This document shows, piece by piece, positions 53,685 to 62,119 of a DNA stretch of 64,000 nucleotides (the stretch's first letter is position 1; each line of letters begins with the position of its first letter). The notes beneath the pieces were generated by a model, which did not search any database, was not told the DNA's origin, and saw only the letters and a program-made list of their open reading frames with translations. Made by a program: the position numbers and the translations under genes. Source of the stretch: Sphingomonas sp. PP-F2F-A104-K0414 (GTDB lineage Bacteria > Pseudomonadota > Alphaproteobacteria > Sphingomonadales > Sphingomonadaceae); NCBI RefSeq assembly GCF_004340945.1, contig NZ_SLYD01000004.1:372001-436000 (forward strand), in the 5' to 3' direction.

Positions 53685-55289
53685 TCAGGTGCGGGCGCCA
53701 GGCTTGTCGAGCACCTGTCGAATCCGCTCGTTCAGCTCGTTGCGTCGATACGGCTTGCGGATGAGCTCGAACGACCGGCTGCCCTCGTCGATCGCCTCGT
53801 CCGCAAATCCCGTAGTCAGCAGCACCGCGGTATGCGGATAATCACGCCGGACCGACTGCGCGAGCGCGACGCCGTTCATCCCGCCGGGCATCAGGATATC
53901 GGTGAACAGCAGCTTGAAGTCCGAATTGTTCGCCAGCGTGTCGAGCGCACCGCGTGCGCTGTTCACCAGTACGACCTCGTAGCCGAGATCCTCGAGAATG
54001 GTGCGGCCAAGCTCGCCGACCTCGATCTGGTCCTCGACCATCAGCACGCGCTCGGCGCCACCGGTGCGCGGTGCGACCGGGCCTGCGGGCTTGCGCTCGA
54101 CCGCACCACTAGCGCGCGGGAAATACAGCGAGAATTCCGCACCGCCGCCCGCACCGTTGCGCACCGTGGCGAGGCCGCCCGACTGGCGCATGAAGCCGTA
54201 CACCATGGCGAGGCCTAGCCCGGCGCCCTTGCCCATTTCCTTGGTGGTGTAGAATGGTTCGAACAGCTTGTCGGCGGTCGTCAGGTCGACACCCGGGCCG
54301 TCGTCGCAGATGCTGACCACGACATATTCGCCGGGTTCGAGCTTGGCGACGCTCGCATCCTCGGGCAGCACCGCGTTGCGCGTGGCGATCGTGACCGTCC
54401 CCGCGCCGCCGGTCGCATCGCGCGCGTTGGCGGTGATGTTGAGCAGCGCCATCTCGGCCTGGACCGGATCAACGCGGCAATTCCACAGATCGTTGGCAAG
54501 GTCGCGCCTGAGCGTGATGCCGCTGCCGATGCTGCGCTCCAGGATCGCGCGGAAATCGCCGATCAACTGATTGAGGTTCATCAGCCGATCACGCAATTCC
54601 TGTTTGCGTGCAAACGCGAGCAGCTGCTGCGTCAAAGTCGCCGCACGGGTCGCCGAGGTCGAAATCGCATCGACCGCGCGGCGTGCCGACCGATCGTCAG
54701 GATCGATCCGCGCGTCGAGAATATCGGCATAGCCCTGGATGACCTGCAACAGATTGTTGAAATCATGCGCGATGCCGCCGGTCAGCTTGCCGACGGCCTC
54801 CATCCGCTGTGCTTCATGCAACGCTTCCTCGGCTTCACGCCGCCGGGAAATATCGAGCTGACTGGCGAAGAAATATTTGAGATTGCCGTCTTCGCCGAAC
54901 ACCGGCGACACGAACAGCGCGTTCCAGAAGGTCGAGCCGTTCTTGCGGTAGTTGAGGATCTCGACCGCAACCTCTTCGCGCCTGGCGATGGCGGCGCGCA
55001 CTTCGGCGACGGCGGCGCGATCGGTTTCGGGGCCCTGCAGGAAGCGGCAGTTGCGGCCGAGGATCTCATCCTGCGAATAGCCGCTCATGAACGAGAACGC
55101 CTCGTTGCAGAAGATGATTGGATTGTCGTCGCGGTGCGGATCGGTGACCACCATCGGCATCCGCGTCGTCTTTACCGCGGCGAAGAAGATATCACTTCCG
55201 GCCTCAGCGGGCGAGAAATCGTTCCGTCCGCCGTGCGATGCGGGGCGGTCGGGCTTCTCAGCGGGCACAATGATCTCGGGATCGGACAT
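53685..55289 (-). CDS. LOV-domain blue-light hybrid histidine kinase
   Basis: A 534-residue soluble sensor kinase. The N-terminal PAS domain (about residues 32-150) is of the LOV type: GRNCRFLQG holds the flavin-adduct Cys81, NYRKNGSTFWN the flavin-contact Asn pair, and YFFASQLDIS the Gln that relays the signal. HisKA follows (GGIAHDFNN, His175), then HATPase (NITANARDA, DDGPGVD, GAGLGLAMVYG) and a C-terminal receiver (phosphoacceptor Asp in FTDILMPGG, Lys in IRKPY). No membrane helix. ATG at 55289 is chosen; 55307 is possible. It separates popZ from valS. The output pathway is unknown; the general stress response is one candidate by analogy. Confidence 0.9.
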   Translation of the reverse strand: MSDPEIIVPAEKPDRPASHGGRNDFSPAEAGSDIFFAAVKTTRMPMVVTDPHRDDNPIIFCNEAFSFMSGYSQDEILGRNCRFLQGPETDRAAVAEVRAAIARREEVAVEILNYRKNGSTFWNALFVSPVFGEDGNLKYFFASQLDISRRREAEEALHEAQRMEAVGKLTGGIAHDFNNLLQVIQGYADILDARIDPDDRSARRAVDAISTSATRAATLTQQLLAFARKQELRDRLMNLNQLIGDFRAILERSIGSGITLRRDLANDLWNCRVDPVQAEMALLNITANARDATGGAGTVTIATRNAVLPEDASVAKLEPGEYVVVSICDDGPGVDLTTADKLFEPFYTTKEMGKGAGLGLAMVYGFMRQSGGLATVRNGAGGGAEFSLYFPRASGAVERKPAGPVAPRTGGAERVLMVEDQIEVGELGRTILEDLGYEVVLVNSARGALDTLANNSDFKLLFTDILMPGGMNGVALAQSVRRDYPHTAVLLTTGFADEAIDEGSRSFELIRKPYRRNELNERIRQVLDKPGART

Positions 55290-55355
55290 GCGTGCCAAAC
55301 CCGGCATCGGGTGGCGTTGTTCCGTAGCGTTTGCATCGCCGACAGGGAGACGTTC

Positions 55356-55477
55356 GATCCTTCCCCGCCAAGGGGCGGTGGCTGACCCTTGCCATACGGA
55401 GGGGAGGGAAACCGCTGCTTCGTGTCCTCCCCCTCCGTCACCTTCGGTGCCACTTCCCCCTGGCGGGGGAGGATCGT
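55356..55477. repeat. Palindromic element, family E
   Basis: gatccttccccgccaagggg and inverted end ggcgggggaggatc, with inner arms gtggc/gccac. It lies between popZ and the LOV kinase gene, in the likely promoter region of the kinase gene (start at 55289). Confidence 0.87.
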
Positions 55478-55511
55478 ATGGTGCCGCCGGAGTAGCGGAA
55501 ACGTCTGGCTG

Positions 55512-56114
55512 TCAGGGCTGCTGGTTCATGATCTTGGCGATCTCGCGCGCGACCATGTCCTCGACCATGTGCGGCAGGTTCGCGTCGATCCATTCGCGCA
55601 ACATCGGCCGAAGCATCTCGCGGACTAGGCCTTCGAGCGTGCCGTCGCTGTTCGATTCGGGCTTGATCATCATCCGCGTCAACGCTTCGAGCGGCGCGCG
55701 CGTTGCCGCTGCGGTCTCACGCGAGACGATCGACTCGGATGGCGGCTCTGCGGTGGGCTGCTGCACCTGAGGTTGCGGCTGCTGCTTGGGCGCGGCCACG
55801 CGCGGCTCGGGCGCGGCGTCGACCGAGGTCAGCACGGGGGATTTAGGCGTGCGGGGGGTACGGTCGACCATCGGCATCGGATCGCTCAGTTCGAGAACTT
55901 CGTCATCGTCCATCTCGTCGTCGAGATAGGCGGCTTCACGATAGGTGGGCGCGTGACCGGCGACATCGCGGTCGGCGGGATACTGATCGACCGGTGCCGT
56001 CATCGTCCGCGCAGGACGCCGCGATCGGCCGGGCGTGTCGCCCTCTTCGGCGATGATGCGTTTGATCGACGAGAGGATTTCCTCCATCGACGGCTCGCCG
56101 TTCACGTCCCCCAT
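55512..56114 (-). CDS. popZ: PopZ-like polar organising protein (DUF2497)
   Basis: PopZ forms polar condensates that anchor the ParB-centromere complex and signalling proteins in alphaproteobacteria. The 200-residue protein has a conserved N-terminal helix (SMEEILSSIKRIIAEE), a long acidic, Pro/Gln-rich disordered middle (about residues 30-140) and the conserved C-terminal helices (LEGLVREMLRPMLREWID; ANLPHMVEDMVAREI). Adjacent to tolC and near valS, as in relatives. ATG at 56114 is used; 56123 and 56147 are alternatives. Confidence 0.9.
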   Translation of the reverse strand: MGDVNGEPSMEEILSSIKRIIAEEGDTPGRSRRPARTMTAPVDQYPADRDVAGHAPTYREAAYLDDEMDDDEVLELSDPMPMVDRTPRTPKSPVLTSVDAAPEPRVAAPKQQPQPQVQQPTAEPPSESIVSRETAAATRAPLEALTRMMIKPESNSDGTLEGLVREMLRPMLREWIDANLPHMVEDMVAREIAKIMNQQP

Positions 56115-56149
56115 CCGGACCATCCCAAACCCCGTAGCCGCGCGCACCC

Positions 56150-57682
56150 CTATTGGCGGCTCGGCGCGTCCTTACCTGTCGTCAAGGCGGGGTTCCTGTC
56201 AACTGGCGTATCGAGCAAAGGATCGCGCTGCGGCTGGACATGCGCATCCTGTGCGGGCGATTGCGCGGTGCGTGTGCCGACCGGCACCGGCTCGCCATCG
56301 CCGCCAAAGTCCCAGATCTTGTGATGCACACGCTGATAATTGGCGACCGGATCGTACAGCACGCCGCCATCGAGCCCGAGATCGCGCGCTTCCGCCTGCC
56401 CCATCGCGGCGAGCAGCGCAAAGCCGGCGACATACGCATCGCGCCGTGCGGTGACGAGCGTCACCTGGCTGTTGAGCAGTTCCTGCTCGGCGTTAAGGAT
56501 GTCGAGGATGGTTCGCGTGCCGACGCTGTTCTCCGCGCGCACGCCTTCGAGGCTGAGCTTGTTTGCGTTGACCGCGGTCTCGGAGGACTGGATGACCTGT
56601 TCCGAGGAGCGCCAGACGGCGAAGGCCGAGCGGGCCTGGGAGATCACGTTGCGCTCGGTCGCGGTGACGTTCTCGATCGCGCGGCTCTGGAACGCCTCGG
56701 CCTGACGGACCTGCGCGGCGGGGCGACCACCCTGGAACAGCGGCAGGGTAAGCGACAGTCCGGCCTGAACCGTCTTGTTCACGTTGGGGAACGTGATGAC
56801 GCTGCCGTCGGCATTCGACGCCGAGCCGAGATAGTTGGTATAGGTGGCACCGCCGACCGCACTGATCTGTGGCAGACGAGTCGCCCGGGCGACACCGACA
56901 TCATAGCGCGTCGCGTCACGCTCTTTCGCCGCTGCGATCAGGACCGGATTGTTCTCGATAGCAACGGTTACGGCGGATGCAGGGCTGTCGGGCAGATGCG
57001 GCAAGGTCGGTGGTGTTTCGAGCGTTCCGGCGGGCGTGCCGACGTACCGGATGTAATTCTCACGGCTGGAAATCAGCTGCGCCTCAGCCGACTGGAGCTG
57101 CGCACGGGCGAGGGCGAGGCGGGCTTCGGACTGTGCGACGTCGGTACGGGTCAGGTCGCCGACCTGGAATCGATCGCGGCTGGCTTGCAGGTTGACGTCG
57201 AGGACGCGGACGTTCTGCGTGTTGAGACCGACGATCGCCTCGTCGCGGATCACGTCCATGTACGCGGCGACGACGTTGGTGAAGAGATCCGCCTCGGTGC
57301 CGCGCAGCGTCGCGCGGCCGGCCTCGACGCGGGTCTTGGCGGCGGCAACCGAATTGCGGACCTGTCCCCCCAGGTACAGCGGCACCGACACGTTGGCGCG
57401 CGCCGCGGCCTGACGCGGCAAGGCGGTGAAGCTGTTCGCCGCGGTTACGACAAATTCGGTGTAGTCGCCGGTCGCATTGACCGAGGGGAGCCCCGTCGCC
57501 CGCGCAATCGGCACGTTCTCATCGGTCGCGCGCAACGTGGCGCGCTGTCCGGTCAGGATCGGATTGGTGGTATACGCCTTGGCCAGCGCCTCGCGCAACG
57601 TCTCCGCACCCGCTGGTGCAGCGATGTAGAGCAGCGCAACACTCGCAAGCAAGCGGCGGAAACGAGCGGTGCGCGGCATCAT
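56150..57682 (-). CDS. TolC family outer membrane efflux protein
   Basis: A 510-residue outer-membrane channel for type I secretion or tripartite efflux. The signal peptide (RRLLASVALLYIAAPAGA) is followed by two TolC repeats: ETLREALAKAYTTNPILTGQ starts the first, and long helices rich in Ala, Gln and Arg lead to the second half (LSLTLPLFQGGRPAAQVRQA). The C-terminus is extended and polar. It starts 5 bp downstream of the pcm stop. No inner-membrane pump gene is adjacent, so partner unknown. ATG 57682 is the first of two adjacent. Confidence 0.93.
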   Translation of the reverse strand: MMPRTARFRRLLASVALLYIAAPAGAETLREALAKAYTTNPILTGQRATLRATDENVPIARATGLPSVNATGDYTEFVVTAANSFTALPRQAAARANVSVPLYLGGQVRNSVAAAKTRVEAGRATLRGTEADLFTNVVAAYMDVIRDEAIVGLNTQNVRVLDVNLQASRDRFQVGDLTRTDVAQSEARLALARAQLQSAEAQLISSRENYIRYVGTPAGTLETPPTLPHLPDSPASAVTVAIENNPVLIAAAKERDATRYDVGVARATRLPQISAVGGATYTNYLGSASNADGSVITFPNVNKTVQAGLSLTLPLFQGGRPAAQVRQAEAFQSRAIENVTATERNVISQARSAFAVWRSSEQVIQSSETAVNANKLSLEGVRAENSVGTRTILDILNAEQELLNSQVTLVTARRDAYVAGFALLAAMGQAEARDLGLDGGVLYDPVANYQRVHHKIWDFGGDGEPVPVGTRTAQSPAQDAHVQPQRDPLLDTPVDRNPALTTGKDAPSRQ

Positions 57683-57687
57683 AGGGC

Positions 57688-58368
57688 TCAGAACCTGAAG
57701 GGTTTGGGGATGTCGAAACCGGGAAGCGCGACGCATTCGACGTCGACAAAGGCCGCCAGCGCGAACCCACCATCGGTCTTGCGTCCCGACGCAAGCCGCG
57801 TGACGCCGCGTTCGGCGAGCCCCGAGGTGACGCGACCGCCCGAGCGGACCTGCGCGACGAGCGCGTCGGGCATCGCCTCGATCGCGCCGTCGACGATCAG
57901 CACGTCATAAGGGGCGCCAGCGGCATGGCCGTCCTGCATCGGTGCCTCGACGAGTTCGACGTTGCCGACCCCGGCCAGCGCCGAGCGCGCCATCGCCAGC
58001 AATGCCGGATCACTCTCGACCGCGACCACCGATCCGACGATCTCGCTCAGCACCGCAGCGGTATAGCCGGTCGCGGCACCGATCAGCAGCACGCGATCGG
58101 TCGCGGTCAGATAGGCCTCGGTCAGCAGCCGGCCGGTCGCCATCGGCAGATTGGCGTAGCGCCCGCCACCGAGCGCGATCGCGGTGTCGCGGTAGGCGAT
58201 CGAGCGGACGTCCTCGGGCAGGAACTGCTCGCGCGGCACACGTGCCATCGCCGCGACCACCCGCTGATCGTTCACCGCATTGGTGCGCAGCTGGCTGGCG
58301 ACCATCGCATGCCGCATGGTGTCGTAGGCCGAAGCGGCAGTCGCGGTATCGAGGCTCATCGTCGTCAT
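57688..58368 (-). CDS. Protein-L-isoaspartate O-methyltransferase-like protein
   Basis: A 226-residue PIMT-family methyltransferase, which methylates isoaspartyl residues in damaged proteins, using SAM. It shows MVASQLRTNAVNDQRVVAAM, VPREQFLPED and the SAM-binding LLIGAATGYTAAVLSEIVG, where the usual Gly-x-Gly pattern is GAATG. Several alphaproteobacterial members next to tolC lack full activity motifs, so the substrate is not assured. First gene of a run with tolC and popZ. Confidence 0.88.
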   Translation of the reverse strand: MTTMSLDTATAASAYDTMRHAMVASQLRTNAVNDQRVVAAMARVPREQFLPEDVRSIAYRDTAIALGGGRYANLPMATGRLLTEAYLTATDRVLLIGAATGYTAAVLSEIVGSVVAVESDPALLAMARSALAGVGNVELVEAPMQDGHAAGAPYDVLIVDGAIEAMPDALVAQVRSGGRVTSGLAERGVTRLASGRKTDGGFALAAFVDVECVALPGFDIPKPFRF

Positions 58369-58803
58369 AACCCATCCTGTCGCACAACTGTTTTAGTTGC
58401 GCAATACACTAGTTGTCGCGCCGATATGTATCGCGCGCCGACGATTGCGCCAAGTCGCAGTTGCGCGCGGCGGGTCGGAGATCGAACGATTTTGCGGTGT
58501 AGACGCCCCGCCCGCCCGTGTGACACCGAAGATGTCGCGGGCGGGACGTCGAGGGCGCATGCGGAAGACCACGGCACTACCTCTGCGACGATTCCTAGCA
58601 GCGAATGCCGCCGCCGTCGCCCAAAATGGGACGAGGGACGTTTTCGGACCGGCGCAATGCGGTCCGTGGGGTCCTGTCGTGGCGGGTCATGCGACTGGCT
58701 CGAGCATCGCGCCCGCCCGCGCCGAATGAGGATAATTCGTGTCCAGCTACACGTCGTGGTTGACCGCGCTGACAAAACGACGCATTTGCGCCGTCCGCAT
58801 CGA
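58369..58803. other. Spacer between the PIMT gene and tRNA-Cys
   Basis: A 435-bp gap that must carry promoters for both divergent genes. Near the PIMT start are variants of agttgcgc: inverted copies at 58380-58389 and 58395-58404, and direct copies at 58411 and 58459; they may form an operator. Around 58512-58550, cccgcccg and cgggcggg can pair. A 110-codon plus-strand frame at 58397-58729 has no credible protein features. Confidence 0.55.
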
Positions 58804-58877
58804 GGCCCGATGGCGGAGTGGTGACGTAGAGGACTGCAAATCCTCGCACCCGGGTTCGATTCCCGGTCGGGCCTCCA
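58804..58877 (+). tRNA. tRNA-Cys (GCA)
   Basis: 74 nt including an encoded CCA. The acceptor arm ggcccga pairs perfectly with tcgggcc, followed by T and CCA. The anticodon stem gagga/tcctc encloses ctgcaaa, anticodon GCA. The T arm is cccgg-gttcgat-tcccgg-like. The D arm is short, usual for tRNA-Cys. Not part of a tRNA cluster here; a T-rich stretch (ggttttccgttt) follows it. Confidence 0.97.
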
Positions 58878-59167
58878 GCGGTTTTCCGTTTCACAACATC
58901 GACAGATAGAGCACCCCGCAGCGGCATGCGCGGGCAGTGTTGCCAGCGAGCTCGCTGCGTCGAGCGGCGACTGTGCGACCGGAACGGCTCGCTCGAGAAA
59001 AGGGAAACGCTCACGCGAGCCGTGGCTCGCCGCCCGCGCGCGGTCTTGGGGCGCACGCTGGCCCTTCGGACTGCGGCACTCATGCAGGAGATCAAGACTT
59101 TTATTGTCGAACGCCGATTATGCGGAGGCCCGCAGTCGGGATTATCGCCTTTCGGCGCGCCGTTCGG

Positions 59168-59596
59168 TCAGATCAGTGCATCGAGCAATCCGATCAGCAG
59201 GCGATCGGCGGGCGGCATCGGCAACGCGTGCATCGCGTTCGGTCGCACCCAGCGCAAGGCCGTCGCCTCCAGCGCGCGTGGCACGCCCGTCCATTTCCGC
59301 GTGATATAAAGCAGCAGCACGAGGTGGCGATCACCCAGCGGCGCGCTGGCAAACGCTGCGGGGGCAAGACACGCATGCGGCACCGCGATGCCGAGTTCCT
59401 CCTCGAGCTCCCTGATCAACGCCGCCTCGGGGGTCTCACCGGGCTCGACCTTGCCTCCGGGAAATTCCCAGAGCCCGGCAAGCGACTTGCCCGGGGGGCG
59501 TTGCTGCAACAGCACGCGCCCCTCGAGGTCAACCATCGCCGCCGCCACGACCGGTAAAAGGGATGGCGCGGTTGGAATGGCGCGATCGTTGGTCAT
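59168..59596 (-). CDS. mutT: 8-oxo-dGTP diphosphatase (MutT/Nudix)
   Basis: MutT hydrolyses oxidised dGTP and prevents A:T to C:G changes. The 142-residue Nudix protein has the signature GGKVEPGETPEAALIRELEEELG, conserved at each catalytic Glu. VLLQQRPPGKSLAGLWEFPG before it is typical of MutT. It is divergent from the first Flp pilin gene, with only 25 bp between starts. Confidence 0.94.
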   Translation of the reverse strand: MTNDRAIPTAPSLLPVVAAAMVDLEGRVLLQQRPPGKSLAGLWEFPGGKVEPGETPEAALIRELEEELGIAVPHACLAPAAFASAPLGDRHLVLLLYITRKWTGVPRALEATALRWVRPNAMHALPMPPADRLLIGLLDALI

Positions 59597-59621
59597 TCCT
59601 TAATTTTCCTCGATTACACTG

Positions 59622-59831
59622 ATGGTTATGAAGTCTGACAAGTCCATGCTGACGATCACGGGTCGAACGTCGCGGCGCGTCCTGCGCAATACCCGCGGCG
59701 CGACCGCGATCGAATACGGGTTGATCCTGGCCTTCGTCGTCATCGCTCTCATTGTCGGCCTGACCAACCTTGCCGATTCGACCATCGGAATGTGGGGCAA
59801 GGTCGAAACGAAGGTCGCCACCGCCCGCTGA
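59622..59831 (+). CDS. Flp/Fap type IVb pilin (first copy)
   Basis: A 69-residue prepilin. A basic leader of about 25 residues ends RNTRG and is followed by ATAIEYGLILAFVVIALIVG, the Flp signature with Glu at +5 after the prepilin peptidase site. Flp pilins make the Tad tight-adherence pilus. The leader and tail are longer than in the second copy. No tad/cpa assembly genes are in the window. Starts at ATG 59622 or 59628. Confidence 0.9.
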   Translation: MVMKSDKSMLTITGRTSRRVLRNTRGATAIEYGLILAFVVIALIVGLTNLADSTIGMWGKVETKVATAR

Positions 59832-59978
59832 TCGCCCGCATCGGGCCTCGTGAATTACCCGACGAAATGCTCCGACCTTAAGCCTTTCTCAACTCACAAC
59901 TTCTATTTGTCCTCGTGCTGATCCGGCCTGTCCGGTCCAGCCGGGTGACACTGAAGCAATCCAACCATGGAGACCGGA

Positions 59979-60143
59979 ATGAAGACGATCCGCAAGTTTT
60001 TCAAGAATTCCAAGGGCGCAACCGCAATCGAGTACGGCCTCATCGCCGCTCTGATCGCCGTCGCTGCGATCGCTGCAATGCAGGGCCTGGGTAACAGCCT
60101 GAACAAGACGTTCAACAACGTCGCGTCGCAGCTCAACAAGTAA
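59979..60143 (+). CDS. Flp/Fap type IVb pilin (second copy)
   Basis: A 54-residue prepilin: KTIRKFFKNSKG leader, then ATAIEYGLIAALIAVAAIAA and a short polar tail ending QLNK. GGAGACCGGA lies upstream of the ATG. Composition and length are typical of the major Flp subunit. It is followed by a strong terminator, so the two pilin genes may be separate units across a 147-bp spacer. Confidence 0.93.
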   Translation: MKTIRKFFKNSKGATAIEYGLIAALIAVAAIAAMQGLGNSLNKTFNNVASQLNK

Positions 60144-60172
60144 GCGTACCGCGATCACCATCGCGGTCGATC

Positions 60173-60205
60173 AGGGCGGCTGGACTTCGGTTCAGCCGCC
60201 CTTTT
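60173..60205 (+). terminator. Intrinsic terminator after the second Flp pilin
   Basis: Perfect 10-bp stem agggcggctg (60173-60182) with 60193-60202, a 10-nt loop and a ttttc tract. It is placed 30 bp past the pilin stop and 36 bp before the accA stop on the other strand. Confidence 0.88.
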
Positions 60206-60240
60206 CATTTGTCCCGTGTTCTGTCGCTGCATCGCGACGC

Positions 60241-61188
60241 TTAGAGTCGGCCCATCTTCAAGAATTTGGCCTGGCGGTCTTTCCGCAGATCGGCAGGCGC
60301 GAGCGATGCGAGGTCGGCGAGTGCGGACGACAGTGCATTGCCGAGCGATTCGATCGCCGTCACGCGGTCGCGGTGCGCGCCGCCGAGCGGTTCGCTCACG
60401 ATGTCGTCGATGACGCCGAACGCCTTCAAGTCCTGCGCGGTGATCTGCATCGCTTCGGCAGCCTCGGGGGACTTGTCGGCGGTGCGCCACAGGATCGAGG
60501 CACAGCCTTCGGGGCTGATCACCGAATAGATCGCGTGTTCGAACATCAGCACGCGGTTACCCGCCGCCAACGCGACCGCACCGCCCGAGCCGCCCTCGCC
60601 AACGATCGCCGAGACGATCGGGACGCCGGCGTTGAGGCACGCCTCGGTCGAGCGTGCGATCGCTTCGGCCTGGCCGCGCTCCTCGGCCTGGATGCCGGGG
60701 AACGCGCCCGACGTATCGACCAAGGTGACGATCGGCAGGCCGAACCGGTTGGCGAGCTCGACCAGGCGGATCGCCTTCCGATAGCCCTCGGGCTTGCCCA
60801 TGCCGAAATTGTGACGGAGACGGCTGGCGGTGTCGTCGCCCTTCTCGTGGCCGAGCACCATGATCTTCCGGCCGCGGAAGGTCGCGAAGCCGCCGATGAT
60901 CGCCTGGTCATCGCCGAACGCGCGGTCCCCCGCGAGCGGCACGAACTCGTCGAACAGCGCGGCGACGTAATCCTTGAAGTGCGGACGCTCGGGATGACGC
61001 GCGACCTGCGTCTTCTGCCACGGGGTCAGCCGCGCGAAGGTGTCCTTCAGCAGCTTGTCGGACTTCGCCTGCAAGCGGGCGATGTCGGCGGCGAGATCGA
61101 CGCTGCCTTCGGCGGCGGTGTCGCGGAGTTCGTCGATCCGGCCCTGGAGTTCGGCGATCGGTTTCTCGAAGTCGAGGAAGCTTGGCAT
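60241..61188 (-). CDS. accA: Acetyl-CoA carboxylase carboxyltransferase subunit alpha
   Basis: AccA with AccD transfers the carboxyl group from biotin to acetyl-CoA to give malonyl-CoA. The 315-residue protein begins [20 protein letters not shown] and contains [49 protein letters not shown] and the oxyanion-region [14 protein letters not shown]. Its length matches E. coli AccA (319). Follows xerD with a 31-bp gap. Confidence 0.97.
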   Translation of the reverse strand: MPSFLDFEKPIAELQGRIDELRDTAAEGSVDLAADIARLQAKSDKLLKDTFARLTPWQKTQVARHPERPHFKDYVAALFDEFVPLAGDRAFGDDQAIIGGFATFRGRKIMVLGHEKGDDTASRLRHNFGMGKPEGYRKAIRLVELANRFGLPIVTLVDTSGAFPGIQAEERGQAEAIARSTEACLNAGVPIVSAIVGEGGSGGAVALAAGNRVLMFEHAIYSVISPEGCASILWRTADKSPEAAEAMQITAQDLKAFGVIDDIVSEPLGGAHRDRVTAIESLGNALSSALADLASLAPADLRKDRQAKFLKMGRL

Positions 61189-61219
61189 AGGCGGCGGTTA
61201 CGGTGCGGGATCGCTCGCG

Positions 61220-62119
61220 TCAACGCGGCGGCATATCAGCCAACGGGTGACGCGTGTTGACCAGCTCGACAAGGCGGCTCGAATCGACGTGCGTGTAGAT
61301 CTCGGTGGTGGCGATGTCGGCGTGGCCGAGCATCGATTGCAGCGCGCGCAGATCGGCGCCGCCTGCGAGCAAATGCGTGGCGAAAGCGTGACGCAGGACG
61401 TGCGGGCTGACTCGATCGGGCGGGATGCCGGCCTCGGCGGCGAGCGCCTTGACGAGCTGATACAGGCGGATGCGTGAAAGATGCCCCTTGCCCGAGGGAA
61501 ACAGCCATAGACGGTCCGTAGCGACATGGGTGCGCCAGAGCGCCACCGCCGCGCGCGCGCGATCGGAGATCGGGACGAGCCGCTCGCGCCCGCCCTTGCC
61601 GCGCAGGATCAGGAACGGGCGATCGGGATGCACCGCGTTGCGCGGCAGGCTGACGAGTTCGGTCGCGCGCAGTCCCGATCCGTAGAGCAGTTCGAACAGC
61701 GCGGAGAGCCGCAGGTCGTTGGGGTCGAGCGGATCGCGCGCGGATCGCTCGGCGATCGCGGCGAACAATCGGTCGATATCGGCATGGCTCAGCACTTTGG
61801 GCAACGTGCGCGCGGTGCCGGGTCGCGATAGTGCTTTGCCGGGATCGTCGGCGCGGTGACCTTCGTCGGCCAGGAACGCGAAGAAGCGGCGGAGCGAGGC
61901 GGACTTTCGCCCGACGGTCGAGCGGGACAGCGCCGACCAGCCACCGGCGAGCGTCGCAAGCGCGTCCGCATCCGCTTCGACCAGCCTGCCTTCAAGCACC
62001 TGCGATGCGAGCGTCAGGTCGCTGCGATACGCGGCAACGGTGTTGGCCGCCGCGCCCGCTTCCGCCGTCATCATCTCAAGGAACCGGTCGATCAGGGCGC
62101 GGTCGTTGGCGTGGGTCAC
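61220..62119 (-). CDS. xerD: Tyrosine recombinase XerD
   Basis: XerD resolves chromosome dimers at dif with XerC. The 299-residue protein has a SAM-like N-terminal domain (RFLEMMTAEAGAAANTVAAY) and the catalytic domain with Arg in GSGLRATELVSL, HxxR in SPHVLRHAFATHLL, His in LGHADIATT and Tyr in IYTHVD. Start is GTG at 62119, overlapping the upstream gene stop (GTGA). Whether XerC or XerD is inferred from context beside accA. Confidence 0.93.
   Translation of the reverse strand: MTHANDRALIDRFLEMMTAEAGAAANTVAAYRSDLTLASQVLEGRLVEADADALATLAGGWSALSRSTVGRKSASLRRFFAFLADEGHRADDPGKALSRPGTARTLPKVLSHADIDRLFAAIAERSARDPLDPNDLRLSALFELLYGSGLRATELVSLPRNAVHPDRPFLILRGKGGRERLVPISDRARAAVALWRTHVATDRLWLFPSGKGHLSRIRLYQLVKALAAEAGIPPDRVSPHVLRHAFATHLLAGGADLRALQSMLGHADIATTEIYTHVDSSRLVELVNTRHPLADMPPR

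Noticed and set aside
56153..57910. Open frame of 585 codons opposite tolC
   Set aside because: Shadow of the TolC gene; no recognisable domain.
58397..58729. A 110-codon plus-strand frame upstream of tRNA-Cys
   Set aside because: Irregular Arg/Ala-rich composition, no ribosome-binding site and no recognisable feature; I treat the region as intergenic.
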